42,391 bases of DNA from Acidobacteria bacterium 13_2_20CM_57_17. Its GTDB lineage: Bacteria; Acidobacteriota; Terriglobia; Acidiferrales; UBA7541. The position numbers and the translations under genes were made by a program. The stretch spans positions 1 to 42,391 of the forward strand of contig MNDE01000104.1 of the NCBI GenBank assembly GCA_001914785.1, given 5' to 3'. Below the pieces are notes generated by a model. The model ran no database searches and had not been told where the DNA came from. It saw nothing but the letters and a program-made list of their open reading frames with translations. Shown here in pieces: positions 24,315 to 32,374 of the stretch. Every line of letters starts with the position of its first letter. The first letter of the stretch is position 1.

Positions 24315-25169
24315 ATGTTTCATAAGGACTTATTGAAGGGCCGCGCAGTGTTTCTTACCGGCGGCGGGACCGGGCTCGGCAAGTCGATGGCGTTGCGGTT
24401 TGCGGAGTTGGGCGCGCGCATCTTTCTCGTTGGCCGGCGGGAAGATCCGCTGCGAGAGACGTGCGAAGAGATCCACAGAACAGGCGGTTCAGCCGCGTAC
24501 ACGACTTGCGACGTGCGCGATTACGGAGCTGTCGAAGCCGCAGCAGCGAAGGCCGAGGAACAATTCGGCGAAATCAACACGCTGGTCAACAACGCCGCCG
24601 GAAATTTCATGGCACGCACCGAGAAACTGACGCCCAACGCCTTCAACGCCGTCGTCGGCATTGTGTTGAACGGTTCCTTTCATTGTACGCAAGTTTTTGG
24701 CAAGCGCTGGATTTCTCGAAAACTCGGCGGCAACGTGCTGAATATCGTGACGACCTACGCAGCTGCCAACTGTGGCTCCGGATTTGTCGTGCCGTCGGCC
24801 TGTGCGAAAGCGGGCGTTTTGGCGATGACCACTTCGCTGGCCGTGGAGTGGGCAAAGTATCACATCCGGCTGAACGCCGTAGCGCCGGGACCGTTTCCGA
24901 CGGAGGGGGCATGGTCGCGTCTGATGCCCTCAAAACAATTCGAAGACCATGCCAAGGACAAGCATCCTATGAAGCGCTTTGGGAAGCACGAGGAGCTGGC
25001 TAACCTCGCGGCCTTTCTCATCAGCGACATGGCGGAGTACATCAATGGCGAGTGCGTGGTGATTGACGGCGCGCAATGGTTGCGTGGCGCAGGCGAGTTC
25101 AACGATCTGCTGCTCTTGCCCGAAGCTGCTTGGGAACAGATGGAAACTGCACGCGAGAAAAAAAATTGA
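24315..25169 (+). CDS. Short-chain dehydrogenase of the 2,4-dienoyl-CoA reductase type
   Basis: 284 residues. The cofactor site is TGGGTGLGKSM (16-26), followed by LVGRRED and LVNNAAGNF. The usual YxxxK catalytic pair is replaced by SACAKAGV, where Lys is kept and Tyr is not. TGGGTGLG, SAxAKAG and LAVEWAKYHIRLNAVAPGP match the mitochondrial/peroxisomal 2,4-dienoyl-CoA reductase branch, which has this altered centre. Such enzymes reduce conjugated double bonds of polyunsaturated acyl-CoA with NADPH during beta-oxidation. AAGGTGGTGA precedes ATG 24315. It stands 127 bases after the polyketide operon; a link in acyl-CoA supply is possible but not shown. Confidence 0.87.
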   Translation: MFHKDLLKGRAVFLTGGGTGLGKSMALRFAELGARIFLVGRREDPLRETCEEIHRTGGSAAYTTCDVRDYGAVEAAAAKAEEQFGEINTLVNNAAGNFMARTEKLTPNAFNAVVGIVLNGSFHCTQVFGKRWISRKLGGNVLNIVTTYAAANCGSGFVVPSACAKAGVLAMTTSLAVEWAKYHIRLNAVAPGPFPTEGAWSRLMPSKQFEDHAKDKHPMKRFGKHEELANLAAFLISDMAEYINGECVVIDGAQWLRGAGEFNDLLLLPEAAWEQMETAREKKN

Positions 25170-25175
25170 AATATC

Positions 25176-26570
25176 CTACTGCGGCAGCGCCCGCTTTCGA
25201 AGTTCAACGCGCAGTCTAATCTCTCCAATGGATTGCCCGTTCGATTCGGCATGAACGCTGATTTCCTGCGGCTCCGGCTTCTTCGTTTCGGTTTCCGCAA
25301 CTGCGGGCAACAGGATTTCGATTCTTGTGGCCGCAGGTTGTTTCGCCGCCACGGTGAATTTTCCCGTGCCGGCCTGGACCACCCACCCCGCCGGCAGCGA
25401 GGCCGCCAGCGAGATTTCCTGCGTCTTTCCCGTTCGGTTTCGCACCCACAAAGAAATCACCAGCGTGGTGTGTCCTTGCAGCGCAATCTCCGGCGGCTCG
25501 GGATGCGGAAGATTCGTGAGCCCATGCGCGCGCCGAAACTCAGAATAGAAACTGTACGGGCCGTCAAGTTCCACGGAAAGCTCCGGCCGCGTGGGCTCCG
25601 GTGAAACTTCGGGCCGGGCGAACGGAATTGCACCCGGCGCGACGCCATCAAAAATATCGCCAGTCACACTGCCGCCAACCAGTGATTTACCGAGCACGAA
25701 ATGCAATGCTTCCGTCCAGAAGCTATCTGAGGTGGCCATCTTTTCGATCTGCGCTTCGTCCATTTGCGCCACCTTGTCGAGAAAAGACTTCGCCTGCGTT
25801 TGGTGGGCACGGAACGAATCGAGTGCCATTCGCCAGTACGGCTGCTTGCCCGGTTTGGAAATCTCCTTCACCGAATACTCCGGGCCTTTGCCGCGAAAAA
25901 TATCTTCGCGGTCTGCATCCGGAAAGTAATAAATCTTTTTTGGCTGCCAAGGCCGCAGGTTCTCAAGAAAGGGTTCGAGACGTTTGGACGGCCCGGCAAC
26001 CTGTTCCGGGAAAGCGGTCGAATCGCCGGCAAGATCGAACGCTTCGGTGGCCAGCACGCCGGAAGCCTGATGGTCGCCGTGATCCTCGCCGATAAAGGTT
26101 CCCGGGAGAAACGTGAGAATTACTTCAGGCCGCGTGAGCCTCACGAGCCTCACCAATTGTTCCAGCGACTCGCCGTGGTCCCAGTTCGCCAGTGACAGCA
26201 AGACATTTTGCGATGCCGTATCTTTTCCACCGAGAAACCAGACATTTGTTATTCCGAGGGTTGCCAGGGCGTTGCGCGCCTCAATCTCTCGAATCGCGCC
26301 GAGCGCGGCGGCCTGCTCCCCTCCGGCCTCATTCGCGCCGCTGCTCCCGCGCGTTCCGAAAACGACGGCAATGCGCTTGTGCTCGTCGAGCGCCCGCGCC
26401 AGATACGGAGTCGCCGCGCCTTCGTCATCCGGATGCGCCACGACCAGCAGGAGATCCACTTTGTAGCGCTCGTCGGCCGACGGCAGTGCCTGCGGTCCCT
26501 GCGCCGCGCTGGAAAGTGCGAACGAAAGAAGCGCGAACCCCAACATCAATGTCTTACTCAATTTTTTCAT
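25176..26570 (-). CDS. Secreted PIG-L family deacetylase with C-terminal beta domain
   Basis: 464 residues from ATG 26570 (AGGGG nine bases upstream); GTG 26576 is in frame but less likely. After a signal peptide (LMLGFALLSFALSSAAQ) comes the PIG-L/LmbE zinc domain: LLVVAHPDDEGAA (metal ligands His, Asp, Asp) and GEDHGDHQASG (third ligand His). These enzymes remove N-acetyl from GlcNAc-type sugars, as in GPI, mycothiol or bacillithiol synthesis. The C-terminal 120 residues (from PELSVELDG) form a predicted Ig-like beta domain similar to those found on secreted glycosidases, probably for binding. Substrate is unknown; being exported, it may act on extracellular amino sugars. It converges with the SDR gene six bases away. 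Confidence 0.88.
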   Translation of the reverse strand: MKKLSKTLMLGFALLSFALSSAAQGPQALPSADERYKVDLLLVVAHPDDEGAATPYLARALDEHKRIAVVFGTRGSSGANEAGGEQAAALGAIREIEARNALATLGITNVWFLGGKDTASQNVLLSLANWDHGESLEQLVRLVRLTRPEVILTFLPGTFIGEDHGDHQASGVLATEAFDLAGDSTAFPEQVAGPSKRLEPFLENLRPWQPKKIYYFPDADREDIFRGKGPEYSVKEISKPGKQPYWRMALDSFRAHQTQAKSFLDKVAQMDEAQIEKMATSDSFWTEALHFVLGKSLVGGSVTGDIFDGVAPGAIPFARPEVSPEPTRPELSVELDGPYSFYSEFRRAHGLTNLPHPEPPEIALQGHTTLVISLWVRNRTGKTQEISLAASLPAGWVVQAGTGKFTVAAKQPAATRIEILLPAVAETETKKPEPQEISVHAESNGQSIGEIRLRVELRKRALPQ

Positions 26571-26706
26571 CCCCACTGTCCCCTGAACATTCCCCCGAAG
26601 ATATAGAAATAAAACAGTCTACCTTGTCATCTGCAACGGTCAAAACGCTCACTTTCACGCCGCTACCAAAAACCGATTGCTTTGCCAAAATTTGACTATC
26701 ACCACA

Positions 26707-26735
26707 TTGACGTGCGACCGGAGGCAGCGTAGCAT
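26707..26735 (+). promoter_or_regulatory. Candidate promoter of the amidohydrolase gene
   Basis: TTGACG (26707-26712), 17-base spacer, TAGCAT (26730-26735). A start near 26742 would give a leader of about 29 bases to ATG 26771, with AGAGG just before the start. Confidence 0.5.
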
Positions 26736-26770
26736 CCGCAGCGTTCACCAATCAGGCTCGAAGAGGCGCG

Positions 26771-28429
26771 ATGACTGACGGAACGACTCGCCGTGAGTTT
26801 TTAAATTCGCTTGCTGCTTTCTCTCTGTTTCCCCTCGAACAAGAAAAACCGGAGTTCATTTTGCACAACGGCCACGTCGTGACGATGAATGCCGCCGAAC
26901 CCATTGCAGAAGCTGTCGCTATATCGCGCGGAAGATTTTTTGCCGTTGGAAAAAACGCGGACGTGATCAATCTGGCAGCGCCTGGCGTTCGAAAGATCAA
27001 TCTCGGCGGGAAAACGGTACTGCCGGGTTTCATCGACGCGCACTCGCATCCCGCCGCAGCCGGGCTATCGCATCTGCGTATGGTGGATTGCGACCTGCGT
27101 TCCATCTCCGCCATTCAGGCGGCGCTCCGAGAACGCGCCGCGAAGACACCGGCCGGCGAATGGGTTCTCGGCTTCAAATATGACGACACCAAGACGGAAG
27201 ATAGCCGCCCTCTCGGCATCGGCGATCTGGATGCCGCGGTGCCGGATCATCCCGTGCACATCGAACATCGCGGCGGCCATACGGTCTACGCCAATTCCAT
27301 TGCGTTTCGAAAAGCAGGAATCGATGAGAAGACGCCCGATCCTCCTGGCGGGAAAATTGATCGCGACTCGTCCACGGGAAAACTGAGTGGGCGTGTCGCC
27401 GAGAGTGCTCAGGCCTTCTTCGAGAAAGTTCTTCCTCGCGATTTCACGCGCGACGACCATCGCGAGGGCGTGAAGCTCATCTCGAAAATGCTCGCGAAAA
27501 CAGGCATTACTTCCGCGACGGAAGCGCAGGGCACTCCGACTGATCTTCGCGCATATCAGGATGCCCGTGATTCCGGCGACCTGCTCTATCGCGCCTACTG
27601 CTTCATTAACTACCGCCACATCGATTCGATGATCGATGCGGGCGTTCGCACCGGTCTTGGTGACGAGTGGGTTCGCGTCGGTGCCATGAAGATGGTTTGC
27701 GACGGCTCGATTTCTGAGCGCACCGCGCGCCTCTCTGTCCCGTATGAGGGGCGTCCCAATGACTACGGAATTCTGGTAATGACTGAAGATGAGCTGTACA
27801 CGCACGGCCTCAAAGCGCACCTCACCGGATGGCAGATCGGCACGCACGCCAACGGCGACGTTGGCATTGACACAACTCTTCGCGTTTACGAGCGCCTGCA
27901 GCGCGAAAGCCCGCGCCGCGATCCGCGCTTCCGGCTCGAACACTGCACGGTCGTCAATGACGGCTTGATCGCGCGCATCAAAGCGCTGGGGGCCATTCCG
28001 ACGCCGTTTTCAACGTACGTCTACTACCACGGCGAAAAAATGCGCTACTACGGCGCGGAGCGGCTGAACCATATGTTTGCGTTGCGCAGTTTTCTTGATG
28101 CCGGCATCCGCGCGACGCAAGCCTCCGACTATCCTCCAGGAGAATTCATTCCCATGATGGCGCTGCAATCGGAAGTGACGCGTACCGATACCAAGGGCAA
28201 CATTTGGGGACCGAAACAAAAAATCACGGTGGAAGAAGCGATTCGCGTAGGAACAATCAACGGAGCTTATGCTTCCTACGAAGAAAATCTGAAAGGTTCC
28301 ATCGAAACCGGCAAGCTCGCGGATCTCGTGGTCCTGGGCCGCGATCCCTTCAAGGAGAATCCGTCGACGCTCGTCACCATTCCCGTCGAACGCACCATGG
28401 CAGGCGGCCGCTGGACGTTCGAGTCGTAG
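26771..28429 (+). CDS. YtcJ-like metal-dependent amidohydrolase
   Basis: 552 residues of the amidohydrolase 3 (YtcJ/NfdA) family. Motifs: LHNGHVVTMNAAEPIAEAVA (beta domain), LPGFIDAHSHP (metal-binding HxH), MVCDGSISERTARL, GTHANGDVGID (metal His), RLEHC and QASDYPPGEF (catalytic Asp). Relatives hydrolyse N-substituted formamides or other amides; no substrate can be named. The N-terminus TTRREFLNSLAAFSLFP resembles a twin-arginine signal but lacks a normal cleavage site, so export is uncertain. AGAGG stands four bases before the start. It is divergent from the PIG-L gene. Confidence 0.9.
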   Translation: MTDGTTRREFLNSLAAFSLFPLEQEKPEFILHNGHVVTMNAAEPIAEAVAISRGRFFAVGKNADVINLAAPGVRKINLGGKTVLPGFIDAHSHPAAAGLSHLRMVDCDLRSISAIQAALRERAAKTPAGEWVLGFKYDDTKTEDSRPLGIGDLDAAVPDHPVHIEHRGGHTVYANSIAFRKAGIDEKTPDPPGGKIDRDSSTGKLSGRVAESAQAFFEKVLPRDFTRDDHREGVKLISKMLAKTGITSATEAQGTPTDLRAYQDARDSGDLLYRAYCFINYRHIDSMIDAGVRTGLGDEWVRVGAMKMVCDGSISERTARLSVPYEGRPNDYGILVMTEDELYTHGLKAHLTGWQIGTHANGDVGIDTTLRVYERLQRESPRRDPRFRLEHCTVVNDGLIARIKALGAIPTPFSTYVYYHGEKMRYYGAERLNHMFALRSFLDAGIRATQASDYPPGEFIPMMALQSEVTRTDTKGNIWGPKQKITVEEAIRVGTINGAYASYEENLKGSIETGKLADLVVLGRDPFKENPSTLVTIPVERTMAGGRWTFES

Positions 28430-28524
28430 TATTTTCTTCTCGCCGGGGCCAAATTAATATGGTAGGAGTGTACTGGTTCCCTGCCCGCAACTCAGCCCAG
28501 AAATCAAACTGAGGAGATTCGCAA

Positions 28525-28920
28525 ATGAAAATCAAAAGACTGTTAGGAGGATTGGTGTCGTTGTGCCTGGTTGCGGCGCTGGCCGTAATCTTGGCTCCGA
28601 CGAATTCACAAGCCGCAACCGCACCCCAGGCCGGCGGTAAGGAAATGGGAATGCACGGCGGACTACAGGCCACGGTGGAAAGCTTGAATCTCACCGACGA
28701 CCAGAAGACAAAGGTTAAGGATATCTTTGCGGACGCAAAGACGAAGAAGCAGGCGGTGTCCAGTGATGCTTCGCTCAGCGAAGAACAGAAAAAAGCGAAG
28801 ATGAAGGAGCTCCACGCCAGCATAATGGCCAAGCTGAACGAAGTTCTGACGCCCGATCAACAGACCGAGTTGAAGACCAAGATGGAAGCTGCGAAGGCAA
28901 AATCACCGTCGCACCCGTGA
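28525..28920 (+). CDS. Small secreted Spy/CpxP-like protein
   Basis: 131 residues with a signal peptide (LGGLVSLCLVAALAVILAPTNSQA). The mature part is a charged helical hairpin with two LTxxQ-type motifs, LNLTDDQKTKVKDIF and LTPDQQTELKTKM, as in Spy and CpxP, periplasmic chaperones and stress sensors. GAGGAG lies about eight bases before ATG 28525, and a terminator follows at 28961. No Cpx-type two-component genes are near, so the regulatory partner is unknown. Confidence 0.85.
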   Translation: MKIKRLLGGLVSLCLVAALAVILAPTNSQAATAPQAGGKEMGMHGGLQATVESLNLTDDQKTKVKDIFADAKTKKQAVSSDASLSEEQKKAKMKELHASIMAKLNEVLTPDQQTELKTKMEAAKAKSPSHP

Positions 28921-28960
28921 TGCACGAGGCAGCCGATAAACTATCGAAAAGCGGAGAAGA

Positions 28961-28996
28961 CGCCCGGTTCGCAAGAGCCGGGCGCTTTCGCTTAGG
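28961..28996 (+). terminator. Terminator with GCAA tetraloop after the Spy-like gene
   Basis: CGCCCGGTTC (28961-28970) pairs with GAGCCGGGCG (28975-28984), including one G-U pair, around the tetraloop GCAA, then CTTTCGCTT. It separates this gene from the M28 peptidase. Confidence 0.75.
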
Positions 28997-29040
28997 GCGA
29001 GGGCTGTTTCGAACATCTAAGTTAAGTTGCTGTGGTTGCG

Positions 29041-29069
29041 TTGCCTCGGGATTCGGCAAAGCGTATATT
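29041..29069 (+). promoter_or_regulatory. Candidate promoter of the M28 peptidase gene
   Basis: TTGCCT (29041-29046) and TATATT (29064-29069) are 17 bases apart. A start near 29076 excludes the longer reading frame from 28917 and supports GTG 29124. Confidence 0.6.
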
Positions 29070-29123
29070 GACGTGCGGCTGCGCGATGCGGGCCAAAACT
29101 TCCGAAGAATCCCGGGAGGTACT

Positions 29124-30878
29124 GTGGCGAAACTGTGTGGATGCGTGCTGTGCTTCTTACTGCTGGCAGCGATGCCGCTGCCCGCCCAGGCTCCGGGAGT
29201 CTCGGAGATGTATGCGCAAATCCGCGCGGAAGAAACAAACAATTCCAAGATCATGTGGATCATCCACGAGGTCGCGGATGTGTACGGCCCGCGCGTGACG
29301 GGCACGCCGAACTTGAAGGCGGCAGACGAGTGGGCCATCAAGACGATGGCGTCGTGGGGATTGACGAACGCGCACCTGGAGCCGTGGACTTTCCAGCCGC
29401 CGAGCGCCGCCACGCCGGTGCCCGGTTGGGAAAACATGGAGCTTTTGGCGGAAGCCGTAACTCCATTCCACGGACAACTGATGGTGAAACCCCTGGCGTG
29501 GACGCCGAGCACCAAGGGAGTCGTGACGGCACAAGTGGTGCTGCTGGACCCGCCGGGATTGGCGCCGCCGACGGGCGGTGGATTTAACTTTTTCGGAAGC
29601 ACACCGCCGCCACCGGAGCCGAAATGGGCGGCGCCGCCGATGCCGGCAAAAGCGAACCCGGCGGAGCCGAAGCAGCCGACCCAGGCAGAGCTGGATGTGT
29701 ATTTGAATTCAGTGAAGGACAAAGTTCGCGGCGCGATCGTGTTCGTGGGAAAGCACGTGGCCGTGGCCGAGGACATGAACCCGGCGCCGATGCGGCGTCC
29801 CGAAGACGAATGGAAGTCGCGCTTCGATGCCAAGAACCCGCGCCCGTTCCGCTTTCCCGAGCAGCCAAAGCTGCCGGAAGGCCAGTTGACGCGCGGGGAA
29901 GTTTCGCGGCAAGTGGACCAGTTCCTTGTGGACAATGGCGCGCTCGCGCGGATCAATGATTCGGGGCGGCCGCACGGCGTCATCATCGCGCAGCAAAACG
30001 GCACGTACGACTGGACGCGCGCTGTGCCCACGCTAGTGATGCGCAATGAAGACTATGGGCGAATCTCGCGTTTTCTTGGTGATGGGACGCCCGTGACGCT
30101 GCGCATCAATATTCAGAACAAGGAATACCCCGAGGGGACGACCGCTTACAACGCGATTGGAGAAATTCCCGGCACGGACAAGAAAGACGAGATCGTCATG
30201 CTGGGCGGCCATTACGATTCGTGGCATGACGCGACGGGAGCTACGGACAACGGCATCGGCTCCTCGATGATGCTGGAAGCAGTGCGGATTTTGTCTACGC
30301 TGCACGTGAAACCACGGCGGACGATTCGCATTGCGCTGTGGAGCGGCGAAGAACAGGGATTGCTCGGCTCGCTGGCGTACGTGCAGCAGCATTTTGGGAG
30401 TTTTGAAAGCCAGAAGCCGGAGTACGCGAAATTAGACGCGTATTTCAACATTGATTCCGGCACCGGGAAGCCGCGAGGCGCAAGCATATTTGGGCCAGCG
30501 CCGGCAGCGGACATGGTTCGCGAGGCCATGATGCCGTTTGCCGATTGGGGATTCATGGGAGCCGCAGCGAGCGACAGCCGGAGGACCGGCGGCACGGACA
30601 GCACTTCTTTTAACAACGCCGGATTGCCGGGAGTTGGGTTGGCGCAGGATGCGTTTGATTATGGTTCGTTTACGCATCATACGAATCTGGACACCTATGA
30701 GCGGATTTATGAAGAGGACGTGAGAGAAGGAGCGGTGGAAATTGCTTCGGCCGTGTATGCGGTAGCCATGGCCGACCAGATGGTGCCGCGGTTCGAGCCG
30801 GAGAAGATGCCCAAGCCTGTGCCTGAACCCGGACCGGGATCGCAGGCCGCGCCCGTGCGGCACGTTCCCGCAAACTGA
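29124..30878 (+). CDS. Secreted M28-family zinc aminopeptidase
   Basis: 584 residues from GTG 29124, with GGGAGG four bases upstream and a signal peptide (LCGCVLCFLLLAAMPLPAQA). A PA-like insert lies in the middle, with proline-rich loops around residues 150-200. The M28 co-catalytic zinc site is complete: GGHYDSW (His) with TGATDNG (bridging Asp), WSGEEQGLLGS (general base and ligand Glu), FNIDSGTG (Asp) and FTHHTNLDTYERI (His). It would release N-terminal amino acids from peptides outside the cytoplasm. The terminator upstream and its own promoter make it monocistronic. Confidence 0.93.
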   Translation: MAKLCGCVLCFLLLAAMPLPAQAPGVSEMYAQIRAEETNNSKIMWIIHEVADVYGPRVTGTPNLKAADEWAIKTMASWGLTNAHLEPWTFQPPSAATPVPGWENMELLAEAVTPFHGQLMVKPLAWTPSTKGVVTAQVVLLDPPGLAPPTGGGFNFFGSTPPPPEPKWAAPPMPAKANPAEPKQPTQAELDVYLNSVKDKVRGAIVFVGKHVAVAEDMNPAPMRRPEDEWKSRFDAKNPRPFRFPEQPKLPEGQLTRGEVSRQVDQFLVDNGALARINDSGRPHGVIIAQQNGTYDWTRAVPTLVMRNEDYGRISRFLGDGTPVTLRINIQNKEYPEGTTAYNAIGEIPGTDKKDEIVMLGGHYDSWHDATGATDNGIGSSMMLEAVRILSTLHVKPRRTIRIALWSGEEQGLLGSLAYVQQHFGSFESQKPEYAKLDAYFNIDSGTGKPRGASIFGPAPAADMVREAMMPFADWGFMGAAASDSRRTGGTDSTSFNNAGLPGVGLAQDAFDYGSFTHHTNLDTYERIYEEDVREGAVEIASAVYAVAMADQMVPRFEPEKMPKPVPEPGPGSQAAPVRHVPAN

Positions 30879-30979
30879 AGAGGAACACGTCTGGCAATGC
30901 AACTTATCGAGAGTTAGTCTGCCGTTGCCGAAGGTAGATTACTGGCCGTAAGGCGATTTATCGACGGACAGTTAGATTT

Positions 30980-31408
30980 TCAAATAAGGCGGCCCGAATC
31001 GTAAACCTTGATTCCGCTTGAGCTGATTTTGTGCCCTAGTTCAAAGAGCAATGAGGAATCTGCAGACGCAAGATGGACATCGGCGTCATTGCACAGCACG
31101 AAAGCCACTTCCGCACCTAGGGCATGAAAGAGAAAATCTGACCCTCCCGCCCATTCTATTGTTCCCTCGTCCAGACCTCTTTGGATGAAGGATTCCAAGT
31201 CACTCAGCTGAACAATTTGGTTTTGTGCCTGTGGCTTTCCTTCGAGATCACGCTCCAAAACAAACCCAAACTCCACACGAACCTGCTCGACGTTCTTGGT
31301 ATGAAGGAATTGCACAATCACCTTCAAAGTGTTCCACCAGAGAACTTTGTCCAGAATTTCGGTCACGAGTTCGCGTGCGCTCGGATTGGCTTTCGAAAGT
31401 TTGCCCAT
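30980..31408 (-). CDS. Protein of unknown function
   Basis: 142 residues with no signal peptide or membrane helix. Codon use and alternating hydrophobic pattern look like a real soluble alpha/beta protein (ELVTEILDKVLWWNTLKVIV, EQVRVEFGFVLER, EVAFVLCNDADVHLASADS). The region is less GC-rich than its neighbours. I see no good ribosome site before ATG 31408 and recognise no family. It stands alone between the peptidase and a small exported protein. Confidence 0.55.
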   Translation of the reverse strand: MGKLSKANPSARELVTEILDKVLWWNTLKVIVQFLHTKNVEQVRVEFGFVLERDLEGKPQAQNQIVQLSDLESFIQRGLDEGTIEWAGGSDFLFHALGAEVAFVLCNDADVHLASADSSLLFELGHKISSSGIKVYDSGRLI

Positions 31409-31737
31409 TGCTACATCTTAACAACCAACTGACCCTTTAGTCTGGCGTCTGTCCGATGCTTGGAGAACCAGCGACTACTTCCTCAAGCAGGGCACCGGGC
31501 AATCAGGAACTAAGTGACGCCTTCGTCTTGCCACCCGGCAAGCTGAAATCTCCTGCGGAATGTGTGAGCTAGGCGTTCACTTTTTGTTCATCAGCTTTCC
31601 AGACGCAGTGCATTGGCAGGAAAATCGAAGTGTGCGAAAAAGCGCCCACTGTGCAGCGCATTCGATGCCGGACGAACAGAAGTGGCAAGCGGCGTCACAC
31701 TCACCGCGCAGAATCGACGAAGGAAAGGACAACGGCG
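31409..31737. other. Intergenic region without recognised features
   Basis: 329 bases between two divergent genes of unknown function. In-frame upstream extensions of the plus-strand gene lack protein-like features. I see no hairpin, repeat or clear promoter. Confidence 0.35.
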
Positions 31738-32037
31738 ATGAATTACCTCAAACTATTGGTGCCCAAGACACTGTGGCTCGGGACAATCGGGGTTGCGACG
31801 ATGCTGCTATGCTGGACGCCGTCCTGCAAAGCGCAGGAAGTGAGTCCGGCGCATTTCATGGAGACGGGTGTTGAAGACATTTACCCGGTGCAAAAGCCGC
31901 TGGCAAAGAAGCCCGCGAAAGCATACATCGCAGCCAACTCCATTCACGCCGGACATTCCAAGCAGGCAGGCGGTCGAAAGCAGAATGCTCAGCGATCCGC
32001 TCGCAAGCGGGACGTAGTACTTGCGCAAGGTATCTGA
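31738..32037 (+). CDS. Small exported protein of unknown function
   Basis: 99 residues from ATG 31738, with AAAGGA eight bases upstream. A signal peptide (TLWLGTIGVATMLLCWTPS) ends near CKAQE; the sequence TPSC could also be a weak lipobox. The mature part is short, basic and probably disordered (KPLAKKPAKAY, GHSKQAGGRKQNAQRSARKR). No family is recognised. It converges with the MoaD-like gene 37 bases away. Confidence 0.6.
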   Translation: MNYLKLLVPKTLWLGTIGVATMLLCWTPSCKAQEVSPAHFMETGVEDIYPVQKPLAKKPAKAYIAANSIHAGHSKQAGGRKQNAQRSARKRDVVLAQGI

Positions 32038-32074
32038 GAAACTCGTTCGCTCAGCTACCAGTCAGAACCGTTGC

Positions 32075-32374
32075 TTAATGACACTGCGGAATGCCGCCGC
32101 TGATCGCGGGCACTATTGAGATTTCCACTCCTTCCCGAACAGGCATCGCAAGTCCACCGGTGTAACGAATGTCTTCGTTGGCCACGAAAATATTCACGTG
32201 CCGCCGCGTTTCGCCGGATTCGGTCAGGACCCGGTCGCGGAGTCCCGGATACGCCGCGAACAGCGCCTGCAAAGCTGCACGCAGATCAGGGCCTGCCTTC
32301 ACTTCAACCGGCACGCTGCTGCGGTTCTCTGTGAATTCGCGCAGCGGTCCGGGAATGTTGAATACGACCTGCAT
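32075..32374 (-). CDS. MoaD/ThiS-like ubiquitin-fold protein with a tail after Gly-Gly
   Basis: 99 residues of beta-grasp fold: MQVVFNIPGPLREFT, VEVKAGPDLRAALQALFAAYP, HVNIFVANEDIRYTGGLAMPV and EVSI-like VEISIVPAISGG. MoaD, ThiS and CysO end exactly at Gly-Gly, which is adenylated and thiocarboxylated by an E1-like enzyme. Here five more residues, IPQCH, follow, so activation would need cleavage, as with other processed ubiquitin-like proteins. ATG 32374 shares one base with the kinase stop codon (TGATG), so it is translated with the kinase-propeller protein. No moaE, thiG, E1-like or JAMM protease gene is nearby, which argues against a plain molybdopterin or thiamin role. Confidence 0.8.
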   Translation of the reverse strand: MQVVFNIPGPLREFTENRSSVPVEVKAGPDLRAALQALFAAYPGLRDRVLTESGETRRHVNIFVANEDIRYTGGLAMPVREGVEISIVPAISGGIPQCH

